Made by a program: the position numbers and the translations under genes. From Bacillota bacterium (GTDB lineage Bacteria; Bacillota; UBA4882; UBA10575), in NCBI GenBank assembly GCA_012839115.1, contig DUNX01000074.1, forward strand, positions 1-64,000: a stretch of DNA of 64,000 bases, given 5' to 3'. The notes beneath the pieces are model-generated. The model had not been told where the DNA came from. It did no database searches and was given only the letters and a program-made list of their open reading frames with translations. Positions 34,492 through 43,690 of this stretch are shown piece by piece. The first letter of the stretch is position 1. The number at the start of each line of letters is the position of its first letter.

Positions 34492-34554
34492 TGGCGGGTA
34501 CACAACGACAAATAACGCAATGATTTCCCGGCGGCAAGGGGGAACCGATTAATC

Positions 34555-35415
34555 ATGAACGGCTTGGACTGGGCTATTATTATCTCCCTGCTTATATCTG
34601 TCTACCGGGGCTTTAGAAGCGGCCTTGTCCAGCAGCTTTTTGGCTTAGGCGGGTCAATTCTCGCATTGGTGCTGGCTTTTCGTTATTGTTCAGGACTGGG
34701 AACCGCTTTGTCCGGTTGGCTCAATGTCTCAGAAAACCTCGGCAATATCCTGGCCTTCATTGTCTTGGTTGTCGGCATAAGCTCAGTAATGGCTTACCTT
34801 GGTTTCCGGTGGCAGGAGACGACTGTATCATCCCCGGTTTTTTTTATTGACGGGGTGGCCGGATCGCTCTTTGGCGGTTTGAAGGTCCTGGTGATCTGGG
34901 TCCTCATTCTGTTGTTAATGGCCTCCCTGCCCTGGGATGTACTGAAGAAACCCTTATACGAGTCGGATTTGGCTGAAGATGTCCTAAAGATTACGCCGTT
35001 TTTCTATTTTCTCCAGGAAGAAGTCTTGCCGGCAGAAGTGCCCCGCATTTTTGTCACCCCGGAAGGGGTACAAATCCGGAGAATAAGATATGAAGATCTG
35101 GACGGAAGCACCTGTATCGCCTGTGGCGGCATGGTCCGGTATCAAGGAAAGGAAGGACAGGGCGCATTTCATTTCCCCCGTTTCCAGTGTATTTCCTGTG
35201 GGCGGGTCAGTGACGGGTGTTTAACCTTTGAGGGCTACCATCTTTTTTACCGCCGCTGTGTTTGGGATAGTAAAGGCACTGTGACCGGTATCAACTGTCA
35301 GGTTTGGCCCGAGCCGTTTCCCGTCTACCCGGTGCTGCCCTGTCCTGTCTGTGGCAAAAGCCGGCCGGAGGGATTCGGGATTTTTCCCGGGGTACCCGGG
35401 CATTACGGGTATTAA
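34555..35415 (+). CDS. CvpA-family membrane protein fused to a cysteine-rich zinc-ribbon-like domain
   Basis: Residues 1-160 match CvpA (LDWAIIISLLISVYRGFRSGL at the start, four hydrophobic segments). From about 180 to 286 follows a soluble domain with CIACGG, CISCGR and CPVCGK and more single cysteines, which looks like one or more zinc ribbons or rubredoxin-like knuckles. CvpA proteins are usually 160-180 aa without such a tail. The tail should face one side of the membrane as a metal- or nucleic-acid-binding module. Start ATG; GGGGGAACC upstream is weak. Confidence 0.82.
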   Translation: MNGLDWAIIISLLISVYRGFRSGLVQQLFGLGGSILALVLAFRYCSGLGTALSGWLNVSENLGNILAFIVLVVGISSVMAYLGFRWQETTVSSPVFFIDGVAGSLFGGLKVLVIWVLILLLMASLPWDVLKKPLYESDLAEDVLKITPFFYFLQEEVLPAEVPRIFVTPEGVQIRRIRYEDLDGSTCIACGGMVRYQGKEGQGAFHFPRFQCISCGRVSDGCLTFEGYHLFYRRCVWDSKGTVTGINCQVWPEPFPVYPVLPCPVCGKSRPEGFGIFPGVPGHYGY

Positions 35416-35448
35416 CTGCGTATATTACCGGCTGCTATCGGTTTACAT

Positions 35449-35464
35449 TGCGCGCGCGTGCGCA
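35449..35464. repeat. 16-bp alternating GC tract
   Basis: TGCGCGCGCGTGCGCA alternates perfectly and is nearly palindromic. It lies between the CvpA-like stop and the NIF3-like start. Confidence 0.85.
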
Positions 35465-35487
35465 AACTAGAAAGAGAGGCGAAGGGA

Positions 35488-36456
35488 TTGAAACTAAAAG
35501 ACCTGTACCAACTGGCGATTAAGACCGGGATCGAAAAGGATCCCCGTCCCCGTGAAGATGTCCAACGGGTTCTTGATGAAGCCCAAAAAAGCTGGGAGGA
35601 GTGCAAACCGGCACAAAAAGACTTTTTTGACCTGGACAGCCTGGAAAACCCTTATGCGGATACCCGGATTCTGGCGGGTGACCCTGACCGGGAAGTAAGA
35701 CGGGTTTTGGCCGGAATCGATATTGATGTGGGCGAGGTACTTTTGGCGGAACGCCTGGCCGACAAGGGGAAGCCGGTGGATCTCTTGCTCTCCCACCATC
35801 CGGCCGGACGGGCTTTAGCCCAGCTTTATAAGGTTATGCCGCTACAGCAGGACTTTATGGCGGCTTACGGGATCCCCATCAACCTGGCGGAGGGGGTTTT
35901 GGCCGACCGGATTCAAGAGGTAAGAAGGGGTCTTTTGCCCAAAAACCACAACCGGGTGGTCGACGCCGCCCGCCTGTTGGATTATATGTTGATGTGTGTC
36001 CATACCCCGGCGGACAATTGTGTCGCCTCTTATCTCCAGGCGTTTCTCGACAGGGAACAACCGAAGACGGTGGGCGAGATCGTTGAAGCCCTGTTGACAA
36101 TCGCCGAATACAAGGAAGCCGCCAAGTTGGGTGTGGGCCCGCAGCCCCTTGATCCCGGCGGTGAAAAGTTAAGAGCCGGGAAGATTGTGGTGGAGATGAC
36201 CGGAGGGACCGGCGGCTCACCGGAGATGTTCGCCCAATGGGCCAAAGCCGGTGTTGGCACCCTGGTCTGCATGCATCTGAGTGAAAAGAACCGGAAAGCG
36301 GCCAAGGAGAATCATATCCGGATTGTGATTGCCGGTCATATTGCCAGTGACTCACTGGGGTTGAACCTTTTCCTTGACCAACTCGCCGCTGCCGGTATTG
36401 ACATTATTCCTTGTTCCGGGTTGTTGCGGGTGGAAAGAAATGGAGAAACAAATTAA
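35488..36456 (+). CDS. NIF3-like protein (NGG1p-interacting factor 3 family)
   Basis: From TTG 35488 (GAGAGGCGAAGGGA upstream) the protein is 322 aa, MKLKDLYQLAIKTGIEKDPR. Motifs include GIDIDVGEVLLAERL, LLLSHHPAGRAL with a metal-binding His pair, MCVHTPADNCVASYL, and CMHLSEKNRKAAKENHI followed by VIAGHIASDSLG. It fits the clostridial NIF3-type proteins, which bind two metals; the biochemical role is unsettled. It overlaps the U32 gene by 17 bp. Confidence 0.82.
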   Translation: MKLKDLYQLAIKTGIEKDPRPREDVQRVLDEAQKSWEECKPAQKDFFDLDSLENPYADTRILAGDPDREVRRVLAGIDIDVGEVLLAERLADKGKPVDLLLSHHPAGRALAQLYKVMPLQQDFMAAYGIPINLAEGVLADRIQEVRRGLLPKNHNRVVDAARLLDYMLMCVHTPADNCVASYLQAFLDREQPKTVGEIVEALLTIAEYKEAAKLGVGPQPLDPGGEKLRAGKIVVEMTGGTGGSPEMFAQWAKAGVGTLVCMHLSEKNRKAAKENHIRIVIAGHIASDSLGLNLFLDQLAAAGIDIIPCSGLLRVERNGETN

Positions 36457-38959
36457 GCCTGAACTTTTGGCCCCGGCCGGTGACGAAGATTCCTTACGGG
36501 CGGCGGTCGCCGCCGGCGCCGATGCGGTCTATTTGGGCGCCAAGGCCTTCAGTGCCCGCCGTTATGCCCTGAATTTCGACCGTGAGCAAATGGCCCGCGC
36601 CGCCGATTATTTGCACGTCAGGGGGAAAAAATTATACGTTACCGTCAACACCCTGATTAAAGAAGCGGAATTACCGGCGGTGTTGGAAGAGATAAATCAT
36701 CTTTACAGTTTAGGAACGGATGGGATAATCATCCAGGATTTGGGCGTTGTTGCCCTGGCCCGGAAGTTATGGCCGGACTTGCCCCTGCATGCCAGCACCC
36801 AGATGACCATTCATGATGCGGCAGGGGTTCGTTTTTTGCAGAATTCCGGCTTTACCAGGGTTGTTCTGGCCCGCGAGCTTTCCCTGGCGGAGATTGGGGC
36901 GATTAAGGAAGCAACCAGTTTGGAACTGGAGGTTTTTGTCCACGGCGCCCTTTGTGTTTGTTACTCCGGGGCCTGTCTTTTCAGCAGTATGGTCGGGGGA
37001 AGGAGCGGCAACCGCGGCGCCTGCACCCAACCCTGCCGGATGGAGTATGATTTGCTCCAGGACGGGCAGGCCATTAAAGCCCCCCAGGGCGTACGCGGTC
37101 CGTTTTACCCCTTGTCAACCAAGGACCTTTTCCTCTTGCCGCACCTGGCGGAGGTGGTCGCAGCCGGGGTAAGAAGTTTGAAAATTGAAGGACGGATGAA
37201 AAGCCCCCAGTATGTAGCGGCGGTTACGCAGATTTACCGCCGGGCCCTGGACCGCCTGGCGGAAGACCCCCAAGCCTTCCGGGTCTTACCGGAGGAGGAA
37301 AAAACGGCTTTTTCCGTTTTTAACCGGGGCTTGTCCCCCGGGTATCTGAAAGGGGACCCCGGTCCGGATTTGAGCGCTGCCAACCGCCCAAGTAACCGGG
37401 GGTTCTTTGCCGGCCGGGTAAAAGAATATGACCGGGAGGACAGGTCTTGCCGGGCAGCCCTGGTTGAGGAGTTGGCGGAGGGGGATGAGATCGAGATCTG
37501 GACCAGTAAAGGGGGGCGGCGGCGGGTGCTCCTCCGGGAACTCGTCTTTAAGAATTGGGAAGAGAAGACAGAGGCAGTTTTTCGCCTGGCGGAACCGGTG
37601 CAACCGGGAGACCGGATCTTTCTTGTCAATTCCCGCCGCCGCCAACAGGCGCTGCAGCGCCTGTTACGGGACGAGTCCGGTCCCGGCAAGGTTGAATGCC
37701 GGATGACCGCCCGGGTGGCGCCGGGCGTCCCCCTTACGGTTACCATCGATGATTACCAGGGGCACAGGGTGACCGTAAACTCTGCCGAACCGGCGCAGGC
37801 AGCGCGTAAACACCCCTTAACCCCTGAGGTTTTAAGAGAGCACCTCTGCCGGTTGGGGGATACCCCCTTTGTGGTCAAGGAGTTCTACCCGGAAATAACC
37901 GGCGAGCCGATGCTTGCCTTTGGCCGGCTCCACCGGGTGCGAAGAGAGGCGGCAGCGGCCTTAAGTACAACAAGGTTGGCCGGAAGTCAGCGCCTCCCGC
38001 TTCCGCGGGAGACGTGGGCAGAAGCGGTGGCCTGGGAGAAGGGCCCGGTCCGGAGCGGTCCTTCTTCCCTGGTGGTCTTTGCCGGCGACCTTGAGACTGT
38101 CGAGGCCGCCGCCGGCCTAGGCCCGGGGGTTGCGAGGATAATCTTTGGCGGCGAAAGTTTTCTCCCCGGCGCCATCTGGGACGAAACCTCCCTGGCCCGG
38201 GCAGTGGTTGCCTGCAGGCAAGCTAAAATCAGTCCGGTACTGGCCCTGCCGCGGATTACCCGGGAAAGGGAGGCGGAGCGGGTAGAAACCTATCTGGAGA
38301 TTAGCCGGCGTTACCCCCCCGACGGGGTGCTGGTCTCCCATCCCGGCAGTTACCAGTTGGTAAGAGAAGAAACCGGTCTGCCCCTTTATATAAATTACAC
38401 CCTCTATACCTTTAACACAGCTGCCGGTTTCTTTTGGGCCGGTGACCCGAGGGTTCGCGGGTTCACCCTTTCTCCGGAACTCTCCGCTGTGGAGCTTGAA
38501 CCTTTTTTTACCGCCCGGAGGTTTTCCGGATTGGAACTGGAGATCCTGGTTTTCGCCTCTTTGGAACTGATGGTCTCCCAATTTTGCCCGGTGGGCGCTT
38601 TCTGCGCCCAGCGCCCCCCGGCCGCTTGCAGCCGGCCTTGCCGCCATGCCCGGTATGAATTGCGGGATAAAAAAGGCTATGTTTTTCCTTTGGTTTGCGA
38701 TGAGTTTTGCCGCAGTCACCTGATAAACAGCCACGATCTTTCTTTGCTTGGCGAGTTACCGGCTTTGCAGGAAAAAGGCGCCGGGCTCCGTTTGGATCTC
38801 CGCTTTTACCGGGCGCCGGTTGCGGCCCGCCTGATTACCCTTTTTCATAAGGCGCTGCAAACCGGGGCTCGCGACCAACGCGGCGAGCTCTGGCAGGAGG
38901 TAGCGGCAATTACAGGGAGGAAAACAACCCGCGGTCATTACCACCGGGGAGTGGAATAA
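36440..38959 (+). CDS. U32 family protein with DUF3656 (RlhA-like)
   Basis: ATG 36440 gives 839 aa. The N-terminal U32 barrel reads LLAPAGDEDSLRAAVAAGAD, then the Cys site VHGALCVCYSGACLFSS and RSGNRGACTQPCRMEY. DUF3656 follows (GGRRRVLLRELVFKNW and on), then a second half-site CSRPCRHARYEL plus FPLVCDEFCRSHLINSHDL. E. coli RlhA, of this architecture, hydroxylates C2501 of 23S rRNA; the Cys set is thought to hold an Fe-S cluster. The link to 23S rRNA here is family knowledge, not shown by the sequence. rpsO and pnp follow. Confidence 0.88.
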   Translation: MEKQIKPELLAPAGDEDSLRAAVAAGADAVYLGAKAFSARRYALNFDREQMARAADYLHVRGKKLYVTVNTLIKEAELPAVLEEINHLYSLGTDGIIIQDLGVVALARKLWPDLPLHASTQMTIHDAAGVRFLQNSGFTRVVLARELSLAEIGAIKEATSLELEVFVHGALCVCYSGACLFSSMVGGRSGNRGACTQPCRMEYDLLQDGQAIKAPQGVRGPFYPLSTKDLFLLPHLAEVVAAGVRSLKIEGRMKSPQYVAAVTQIYRRALDRLAEDPQAFRVLPEEEKTAFSVFNRGLSPGYLKGDPGPDLSAANRPSNRGFFAGRVKEYDREDRSCRAALVEELAEGDEIEIWTSKGGRRRVLLRELVFKNWEEKTEAVFRLAEPVQPGDRIFLVNSRRRQQALQRLLRDESGPGKVECRMTARVAPGVPLTVTIDDYQGHRVTVNSAEPAQAARKHPLTPEVLREHLCRLGDTPFVVKEFYPEITGEPMLAFGRLHRVRREAAAALSTTRLAGSQRLPLPRETWAEAVAWEKGPVRSGPSSLVVFAGDLETVEAAAGLGPGVARIIFGGESFLPGAIWDETSLARAVVACRQAKISPVLALPRITREREAERVETYLEISRRYPPDGVLVSHPGSYQLVREETGLPLYINYTLYTFNTAAGFFWAGDPRVRGFTLSPELSAVELEPFFTARRFSGLELEILVFASLELMVSQFCPVGAFCAQRPPAACSRPCRHARYELRDKKGYVFPLVCDEFCRSHLINSHDLSLLGELPALQEKGAGLRLDLRFYRAPVAARLITLFHKALQTGARDQRGELWQEVAAITGRKTTRGHYHRGVE

Positions 38960-38981
38960 CTACAGTGGAATAATCTAAATG

Positions 38982-39010
38982 TTTACACTTCCCGCAAACT
39001 ATGATAAAAT
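38982..39010 (+). promoter_or_regulatory. rpsO promoter
   Basis: TTTACA (38982-38987) and TAAAAT (39005-39010) with a 17-bp spacer, about 95 bp before the rpsO start. Confidence 0.75.
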
Positions 39011-39023
39011 CTTTCTAGTAGTG

Positions 39024-39079
39024 CTTTGCCAACCTTTGGCTGGGATTACCGATCCTCCGCCGGTTTTCTCGGGCAAAGG
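39024..39079 (+). promoter_or_regulatory. Structured rpsO leader, possible S15 autoregulatory element
   Basis: CTTTGCC (39024-39030) pairs with GGCAAAG (39073-39079), enclosing two smaller stems. rpsO leaders of many bacteria bind S15 to shut translation, with non-homologous structures. The element sits just before AGGAGGTG. S15 binding is inferred. Confidence 0.5.
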
Positions 39080-39104
39080 CTGAAAAACAGGAGGAGGTGA
39101 AAAA

Positions 39105-39374
39105 ATGGCTTTAAGCCAAACAGGTAAGCAACAGTTGATTGAGAAGTACCGGATCAATGAGAATGATACGGGTTCCCCTGAGGTCCAGATCGCAATTTTG
39201 ACCGAACGGATAAATCAATTGACCGAGCATTTGAAGGTTCACAAGAAAGATTTCCATTCCCGCCGGGGTCTCCTGAAAATGGTGGGTCAACGCCGGGGAT
39301 TACTCAATTACCTGCAAAAGAAAGACATCCAGCGCTACCGGGCGATCGTCGAACGCCTTGGACTGCGGAAATAA
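39105..39374 (+). CDS. rpsO: 30S ribosomal protein S15
   Basis: The 89-aa protein is a full S15: [41 protein letters not shown], ending [12 protein letters not shown]. It binds 16S rRNA helix 22 early in assembly. AGGAGGTG precedes the ATG. Confidence 0.98.
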   Translation: MALSQTGKQQLIEKYRINENDTGSPEVQIAILTERINQLTEHLKVHKKDFHSRRGLLKMVGQRRGLLNYLQKKDIQRYRAIVERLGLRK

Positions 39375-39376
39375 CC

Positions 39377-39404
39377 AAAAGCGGGAGGTCCCGCTTTTCT
39401 TTCT
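39377..39404 (+). terminator. Terminator after rpsO
   Basis: AAAAGCGGG (39377-39385) pairs with CCCGCTTTT (39390-39398), then CTTTCT. Beyond it, CACCGG/CCGGTG arms (about 39437 and 39466) form another hairpin in the pnp leader, where pnp mRNAs are commonly processed. Confidence 0.8.
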
Positions 39405-39505
39405 ATACAACTCAAAAATGGTAAATAATAAAGAGTGCACCGGCCCCTTTTTTTGGCGGGTCCTCCGGTGAAACTTACTTTTTTGTAAAGGGAGGTTTTG
39501 ATGAG

Positions 39506-41611
39506 TTGGAAAAATTCCAAATCGATCTGGCTGGCAGGCCGTTGATTTTAGAAATAAATAAAGTAGCCAAACAGGCCAACGGTTCGGTCATGATCAGGTA
39601 CGGAGATACGGTTTTGCTGGTTACAGCTGTCGTCGCCGCAGAACCCAGGGAAGGAGTGGATTTTCTACCCCTCCTGGTCGACTATGAGGAGCGGCTTTAT
39701 TCCGTTGGGAAGATCCCCGGCAGCTTTTTACGGCGGGAAGGAAGGCCGCCGGAAAGCGCTATTTTGGCGGCGCGGGCCACTGATCGCTCAATCCGTCCGC
39801 TCTTTCCAAAGGATTTTGCCAGAGATATCCAGGTTGTGGTGACAGTATTGTCTGTTGAACCCGATTGCCCTTCCGACACCACCGGACTGATCGGGGCATC
39901 GGTCGCTCTTTCGCTTTCGGAGATTCCGTTTGCCGGTCCGGTGGCTGCGGTGCACGTCGGCCGGGTTAACGGCGACTTTGTGATTAACCCCACTTCAGAG
40001 CAGAGTAATGAGAGTGATCTCGATCTGATTGTCGCCGGGACCAAAGACGCCATAATTATGGTTGAGGCCGGGGCCAAGGAGGTAGCGGAAGAAGTAATCC
40101 TTGATGCGATCTTCTTTGGCCACGAAGAGATCAAAAGGATCGTGGCTTTTCAGGAAGAGATCGTAGAGAAGTACGGGCACCAAAAAATTGAGCCGGAAAC
40201 AGCCGGGCCGGATGAAGAGATCGCAGCAGCAGTGCAAGAGTACGCCACCCCCAAACTGCTGGCCGCCTTAAAAACTCCGGAAAAACTGGAACGCGAAGCC
40301 AAATTGGAGGAGGTCAAAAAAGAGACCCACGACTATTTCCAAGAAAAATTGGGCGAAGAAGAGTACGCTGCCAAAACAAAGGATATTTCCGGGGTTTTGG
40401 ATACCATCATTAAAGATGAAGTTAGAAAGATGATCTCTCTGGAAGGGGTCCGCGTGGATGGGAGAAAACCGGAGGAGATCAGGCCGGTCACCTGCGAGGT
40501 AGGGTTGCTGCCCCGGACCCACGGTTCAGCGCTTTTTACGCGCGGGCAGACCCAGGTTCTTTCCATTGTCACCCTGGGCCGGATCAGCGAAGAGCAGATC
40601 TTGGACGGGCTGGGAGAAGAAGATTCCAAACGTTATATCCACCACTATAATTTCCCGCCTTACAGTGTTGGCGAAGTGCGGCCAATGCGGAGCCCCGGGC
40701 GGCGGGATATCGGCCACGGCGCTTTGGCGGAAAGGGCGTTGCTGCCTGTTATCCCTCCGGAGGAAGACTTCCCCTATACCATAAGGGTGGTCTCGGAAGT
40801 CCTTGAATCCAACGGTTCCAGCTCGCAAGCGAGTGTCTGCGGGAGTTCTTTGGCTTTGATGGATGCCGGGGTAAACATCAAAAAACATGTGGCCGGTATA
40901 GCCATGGGCTTGATTAAGCACGAGGAGCGTTTTACCATTCTCTCCGATATTCAGGGGATGGAAGACCATCTAGGTGATATGGACTTCAAGGTGGCAGGGA
41001 CCAAAGACGGGATCACCGCCATCCAAATGGATATCAAGATCGCCGGGATCGAAAAGGAAATTCTCCAGCAAGCCTTGGAACAGGCGAGAAAGGGCCGGTT
41101 GTTTATCATGAGCAAGATGGAAGAGGCGATCGCCCAACCCCGGCCTGACCTTTCTCCATATGCACCGCGGATGATCACCATGGAGATCGATCCCGACCGG
41201 ATCCGGGATGTTATTGGCCCCGGTGGCAAGACGATCCGGAAGATTATTGAGGAAACAGGAGTAGAAATTGATATTGAAGATGACGGGCGCGTTTTCATTA
41301 CCGCCATTGAACAGGAGGCCGGCGAAAAGGCCCGGAGCATCATTGAGCTATTGACCAGCGATGTGGAGGTGGGTAAAACCTACCTTGGTAAAGTGGTCAG
41401 GCTGATGAATTTTGGCGCTTTTGTCGAAGTCCTGCCGGGCAAGGAAGGACTGGTGCACATCTCACAACTGGCCAAAGAAAGAGTGGCCAAGGTGGAAGAT
41501 GTGGTCAAGCCGGGAGATGAGATCCTGGTGAAGGTGGTCGAAATCGACCGGCTGGGGCGGATAAACCTTTCACGAAAAGCCGCAATCCTTGAAGCCGAAA
41601 AGGCCCAATAA
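39506..41611 (+). CDS. pnp: Polyribonucleotide nucleotidyltransferase (PNPase)
   Basis: The 701-aa protein begins at TTG 39506, [20 protein letters not shown], with GGGAGG upstream. It has two RNase PH-type domains joined by a helical domain, the second with [15 protein letters not shown] (acid residues for catalysis), then KH ([19 protein letters not shown]) and S1 ([23 protein letters not shown]). It degrades RNA phosphorolytically in the degradosome. Confidence 0.98.
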   Translation: MEKFQIDLAGRPLILEINKVAKQANGSVMIRYGDTVLLVTAVVAAEPREGVDFLPLLVDYEERLYSVGKIPGSFLRREGRPPESAILAARATDRSIRPLFPKDFARDIQVVVTVLSVEPDCPSDTTGLIGASVALSLSEIPFAGPVAAVHVGRVNGDFVINPTSEQSNESDLDLIVAGTKDAIIMVEAGAKEVAEEVILDAIFFGHEEIKRIVAFQEEIVEKYGHQKIEPETAGPDEEIAAAVQEYATPKLLAALKTPEKLEREAKLEEVKKETHDYFQEKLGEEEYAAKTKDISGVLDTIIKDEVRKMISLEGVRVDGRKPEEIRPVTCEVGLLPRTHGSALFTRGQTQVLSIVTLGRISEEQILDGLGEEDSKRYIHHYNFPPYSVGEVRPMRSPGRRDIGHGALAERALLPVIPPEEDFPYTIRVVSEVLESNGSSSQASVCGSSLALMDAGVNIKKHVAGIAMGLIKHEERFTILSDIQGMEDHLGDMDFKVAGTKDGITAIQMDIKIAGIEKEILQQALEQARKGRLFIMSKMEEAIAQPRPDLSPYAPRMITMEIDPDRIRDVIGPGGKTIRKIIEETGVEIDIEDDGRVFITAIEQEAGEKARSIIELLTSDVEVGKTYLGKVVRLMNFGAFVEVLPGKEGLVHISQLAKERVAKVEDVVKPGDEILVKVVEIDRLGRINLSRKAAILEAEKAQ

Positions 41612-41645
41612 AAGAAGGAACCGGGAAAACTCGGTTCCTTCTTTT
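41611..41645 (+). terminator. Terminator after pnp
   Basis: AAAGAAGGAACCG (41611-41623) pairs with CGGTTCCTTCTTTT (41632-41645). Confidence 0.9.
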
Positions 41646-41670
41646 ATGCTCCCCTCATATAATATACTGT

Positions 41671-41850
41671 TATGCGCGGACCGCGCCGGAGAAGATCGCG
41701 CGCGCACGCGGCTACAGATGCGGTATGCCAGCCCCTTATTAGGGAGGGGCTCGCGTGCAGGTGCAAACCGTAAGCGCATGCGCTTATGCACCACGCACAA
41801 GCGTACGTGCGTCGTGAGCACACGCGCGGCAAGCGTACGTGCCTGAGCAC
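41671..41850. repeat. Alternating-rich region with internal duplication
   Basis: About 180 bp is dominated by GC/CA/TG steps: GCGCGCGCACGCG near 41698, the palindrome AAGCGCATGCGCTT (41772-41785), and AAGCGTACGTGC twice (41799 and 41830) each followed by TGAGCAC. It is translatable over long stretches but yields only R/A/T/H/C-rich peptides. It fills the gap between pnp and the next small gene. Confidence 0.8.
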
Positions 41851-41875
41851 GACTAAGTTGAAGGAGGAGGAGCAT

Positions 41876-42040
41876 TTGCACCCCTTTTTTCATTTCCGCC
41901 GGATAGAGAAGGTTGTCTATCTGGTCATCACCGCTCTCGTCTTGATTAAGTGCCTCTTTTACCCGAACGCCCTGGATGTCTTGATCCTGGCCGGCTTATT
42001 GGTACTGGTGATTTTGGAGGCAAACGGTAAAAAATTTTAA
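41876..42040 (+). CDS. Small two-helix membrane protein, unknown
   Basis: TTG 41876 follows AAGGAGGAGGAG. The 54-aa product has KVVYLVITALVLIKCLFY and LDVLILAGLLVLVILEA, so two membrane segments are likely. I do not recognise a family. An upstream in-frame ATG at 41786 would add a peptide coded by the alternating tract and is unlikely. Confidence 0.55.
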   Translation: MHPFFHFRRIEKVVYLVITALVLIKCLFYPNALDVLILAGLLVLVILEANGKKF

Positions 42041-42083
42041 ATAATAAGAATTTTAAGATTTTACTTATTAACCATTGAATAAT

Positions 42084-42108
42084 AAAGCCTTTAGCGGGCT
42101 TTTTTTTC
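42084..42108 (+). terminator. Terminator before the dcw cluster
   Basis: AAAGCC (42084-42089) pairs with GGCTTT (42097-42102), then more T. Confidence 0.65.
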
Positions 42109-42147
42109 TTTTCCCGCCTGAAATGGAGAAAAAAATGCAAAAAAGAC

Positions 42148-42176
42148 TTGACAAAAGAGGAAAAATGGAGCATTAT
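42148..42176 (+). promoter_or_regulatory. Promoter of the mraZ operon
   Basis: TTGACA (42148-42153) and CATTAT (42171-42176) with a 17-bp spacer. The MraZ-type boxes start 18 bp downstream of the -10. Confidence 0.6.
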
Positions 42177-42193
42177 GAATAGTAAGCGGTACC

Positions 42194-42220
42194 GAGTGGA
42201 GTGAAGTGGAGGAAAGTGGA
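42194..42220. promoter_or_regulatory. Probable MraZ operator
   Basis: AGTGGA occurs three times at exactly 10-bp intervals (42195, 42205, 42215), the last inside AAAGTGGA. Known MraZ boxes are short G-rich direct repeats (TGGGN in E. coli; AAAGTGK in mollicutes) spaced about one helical turn. The position just upstream of mraZ fits autoregulation. Confidence 0.7.
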
Positions 42221-42240
42221 GAAGACGAGGTGAAGCCAGC

Positions 42241-42672
42241 TTGTTTATGGGCGAATACCAACATTCCCTGGATGAAAAAAGCCGGCTCATTATCCCGGCG
42301 AGGTTCCGGGATGATCTGGGGGAGAAGTTTGTGCTCACCCGCGGTTTGGATCGTTCACTTTTTCTCTACCCCCTTTCGGAATGGAAGACTATTGAAGAAA
42401 AGATGAAGACCCTTTCTACTACCCAGGCGGATGCAAGAGCTTTTGTCCGCCTGTTTTTTTCCGGAGCGGTTGAATGTGAACCGGACAAGCAGGGCCGGAT
42501 CTCCATTCCACCTCATCTCCGGGAACATGCGGGTATCCAAAGGGATTTGTATATTTTAGGGGTTTCAACACGGATTGAAATTTGGGCGCGGGAGGTCTGG
42601 GAAGAATACGCGAAGAAGGCGGAAGAATCCTACGAAACGCTGGCGGAAAAGATTATTGGGATCGGGATTTGA
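42241..42672 (+). CDS. mraZ: Transcriptional regulator MraZ
   Basis: The 143-aa protein has two SpoVT/AbrB-like halves, MFMGEYQHSLDEKSRLIIPARFRD in the first and SGAVECEPDKQGRISIPPHLRE in the second. TTG 42241 is chosen since family members start MFMGEY; ATG 42247 is the alternative. It represses or tunes the dcw operon. Confidence 0.96.
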   Translation: MFMGEYQHSLDEKSRLIIPARFRDDLGEKFVLTRGLDRSLFLYPLSEWKTIEEKMKTLSTTQADARAFVRLFFSGAVECEPDKQGRISIPPHLREHAGIQRDLYILGVSTRIEIWAREVWEEYAKKAEESYETLAEKIIGIGI

Positions 42673-42720
42673 TCCGGCTCTTTTCTTGGGTGCCACTTGT
42701 TAAGGAGGAAAAATGGTAAT

Positions 42721-43659
42721 ATGGACCCTGTTGTTCATATTCCAGTTTTACCCGGAGAAGTCATGAGGTATCTCTCCCCGGCAGCAGGTGAAGTCTTTGT
42801 TGACGGCACCATCGGTCTGGGCGGCCATGCCTCGCTGCTTGCCGGGAAATTGGGTCCTTCAGGCACTCTCCTTGGGATCGACCTGGATGCATCAGCCCTG
42901 GCCAAGGCCGGGGAAAATTTATCTTTTTTCCCCGGACGTTTAATTCTCCGGCAAGGGAACTACCGGGATCTCCCAGTTTTTCTTGAGGAAGAAGGGTTGC
43001 CTGCTCCCGACGGTATTCTTCTCGACCTCGGGGTCTCCTCATTACAGCTGGACCGGGGGAACAGGGGCTTTTCTTACTGGGAAGATGCGCCTTTGGATAT
43101 GCGGATGGATCCTTCGCAAAATTTTACCGCCGCAGACCTGGTGAACAGGGCCAGCCGGGAAGAGTTGTGCCGGATCATCCGGAAATACGGGGAAGAACCC
43201 TGGGCGGCAAGGATCAGTCAATTTATCGTCAATGAACGGCGGAAAAACCCGATTTTAACCACCCACCACCTGGTGAAGGTGATTAAGGCGGCGGTTCCGG
43301 CAGGAGCCCGCCGGCGGGGCCCGCATCCGGCCCGGCGAACCTTTCAAGCCCTGCGGATTGCTGTCAATAAAGAACTGGAGTCGTTGGAAGCAGGTTTGAC
43401 GGCAGGCATCAGGCGCCTGGCTCCCGGGGGGAGAATGGCCGTAATTTCCTTTCATTCCCTTGAAGACCGCCTGGTGAAACAGACCTTTCAAAAAATGGCC
43501 CGTAAGTGCACCTGTCCACCGGGATTCCCGGTTTGTTGTTGCGGCGGTGGCCCCGGGGTTGAGATCCTGACCAGCCGGCCGGTAACACCGTCAGCAGAGG
43601 AAAAAGTGGAAAACCCCAGATCCCGCAGTGCAAAACTGAGGGCCATCCGTAAACTCTAG
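42721..43659 (+). CDS. rsmH: 16S rRNA (cytosine1402-N4)-methyltransferase RsmH
   Basis: ATG 42721 gives 312 aa starting MDPVVHIPVLPGEVMRYL. SAM-binding VDGTIGLGGHASLL is near 29, and the catalytic-site motifs GILLDLGVSSLQLD and GGRMAVISFHSLEDRLVK follow. A C-terminal Cys-rich loop (CTCPPGFPVCCCGG) is common in the family. Confidence 0.97.
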   Translation: MDPVVHIPVLPGEVMRYLSPAAGEVFVDGTIGLGGHASLLAGKLGPSGTLLGIDLDASALAKAGENLSFFPGRLILRQGNYRDLPVFLEEEGLPAPDGILLDLGVSSLQLDRGNRGFSYWEDAPLDMRMDPSQNFTAADLVNRASREELCRIIRKYGEEPWAARISQFIVNERRKNPILTTHHLVKVIKAAVPAGARRRGPHPARRTFQALRIAVNKELESLEAGLTAGIRRLAPGGRMAVISFHSLEDRLVKQTFQKMARKCTCPPGFPVCCCGGGPGVEILTSRPVTPSAEEKVENPRSRSAKLRAIRKL

Positions 43660-43690
43660 ATGGTCTACCACCGGATGAGGAGGCATAAAA

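Noticed and set aside
41786-41875. N-terminal part of the small membrane protein from an upstream ATG
   Set aside because: These codons come from the alternating tract, while TTG 41876 has a strong AGGAGGAGG directly upstream.
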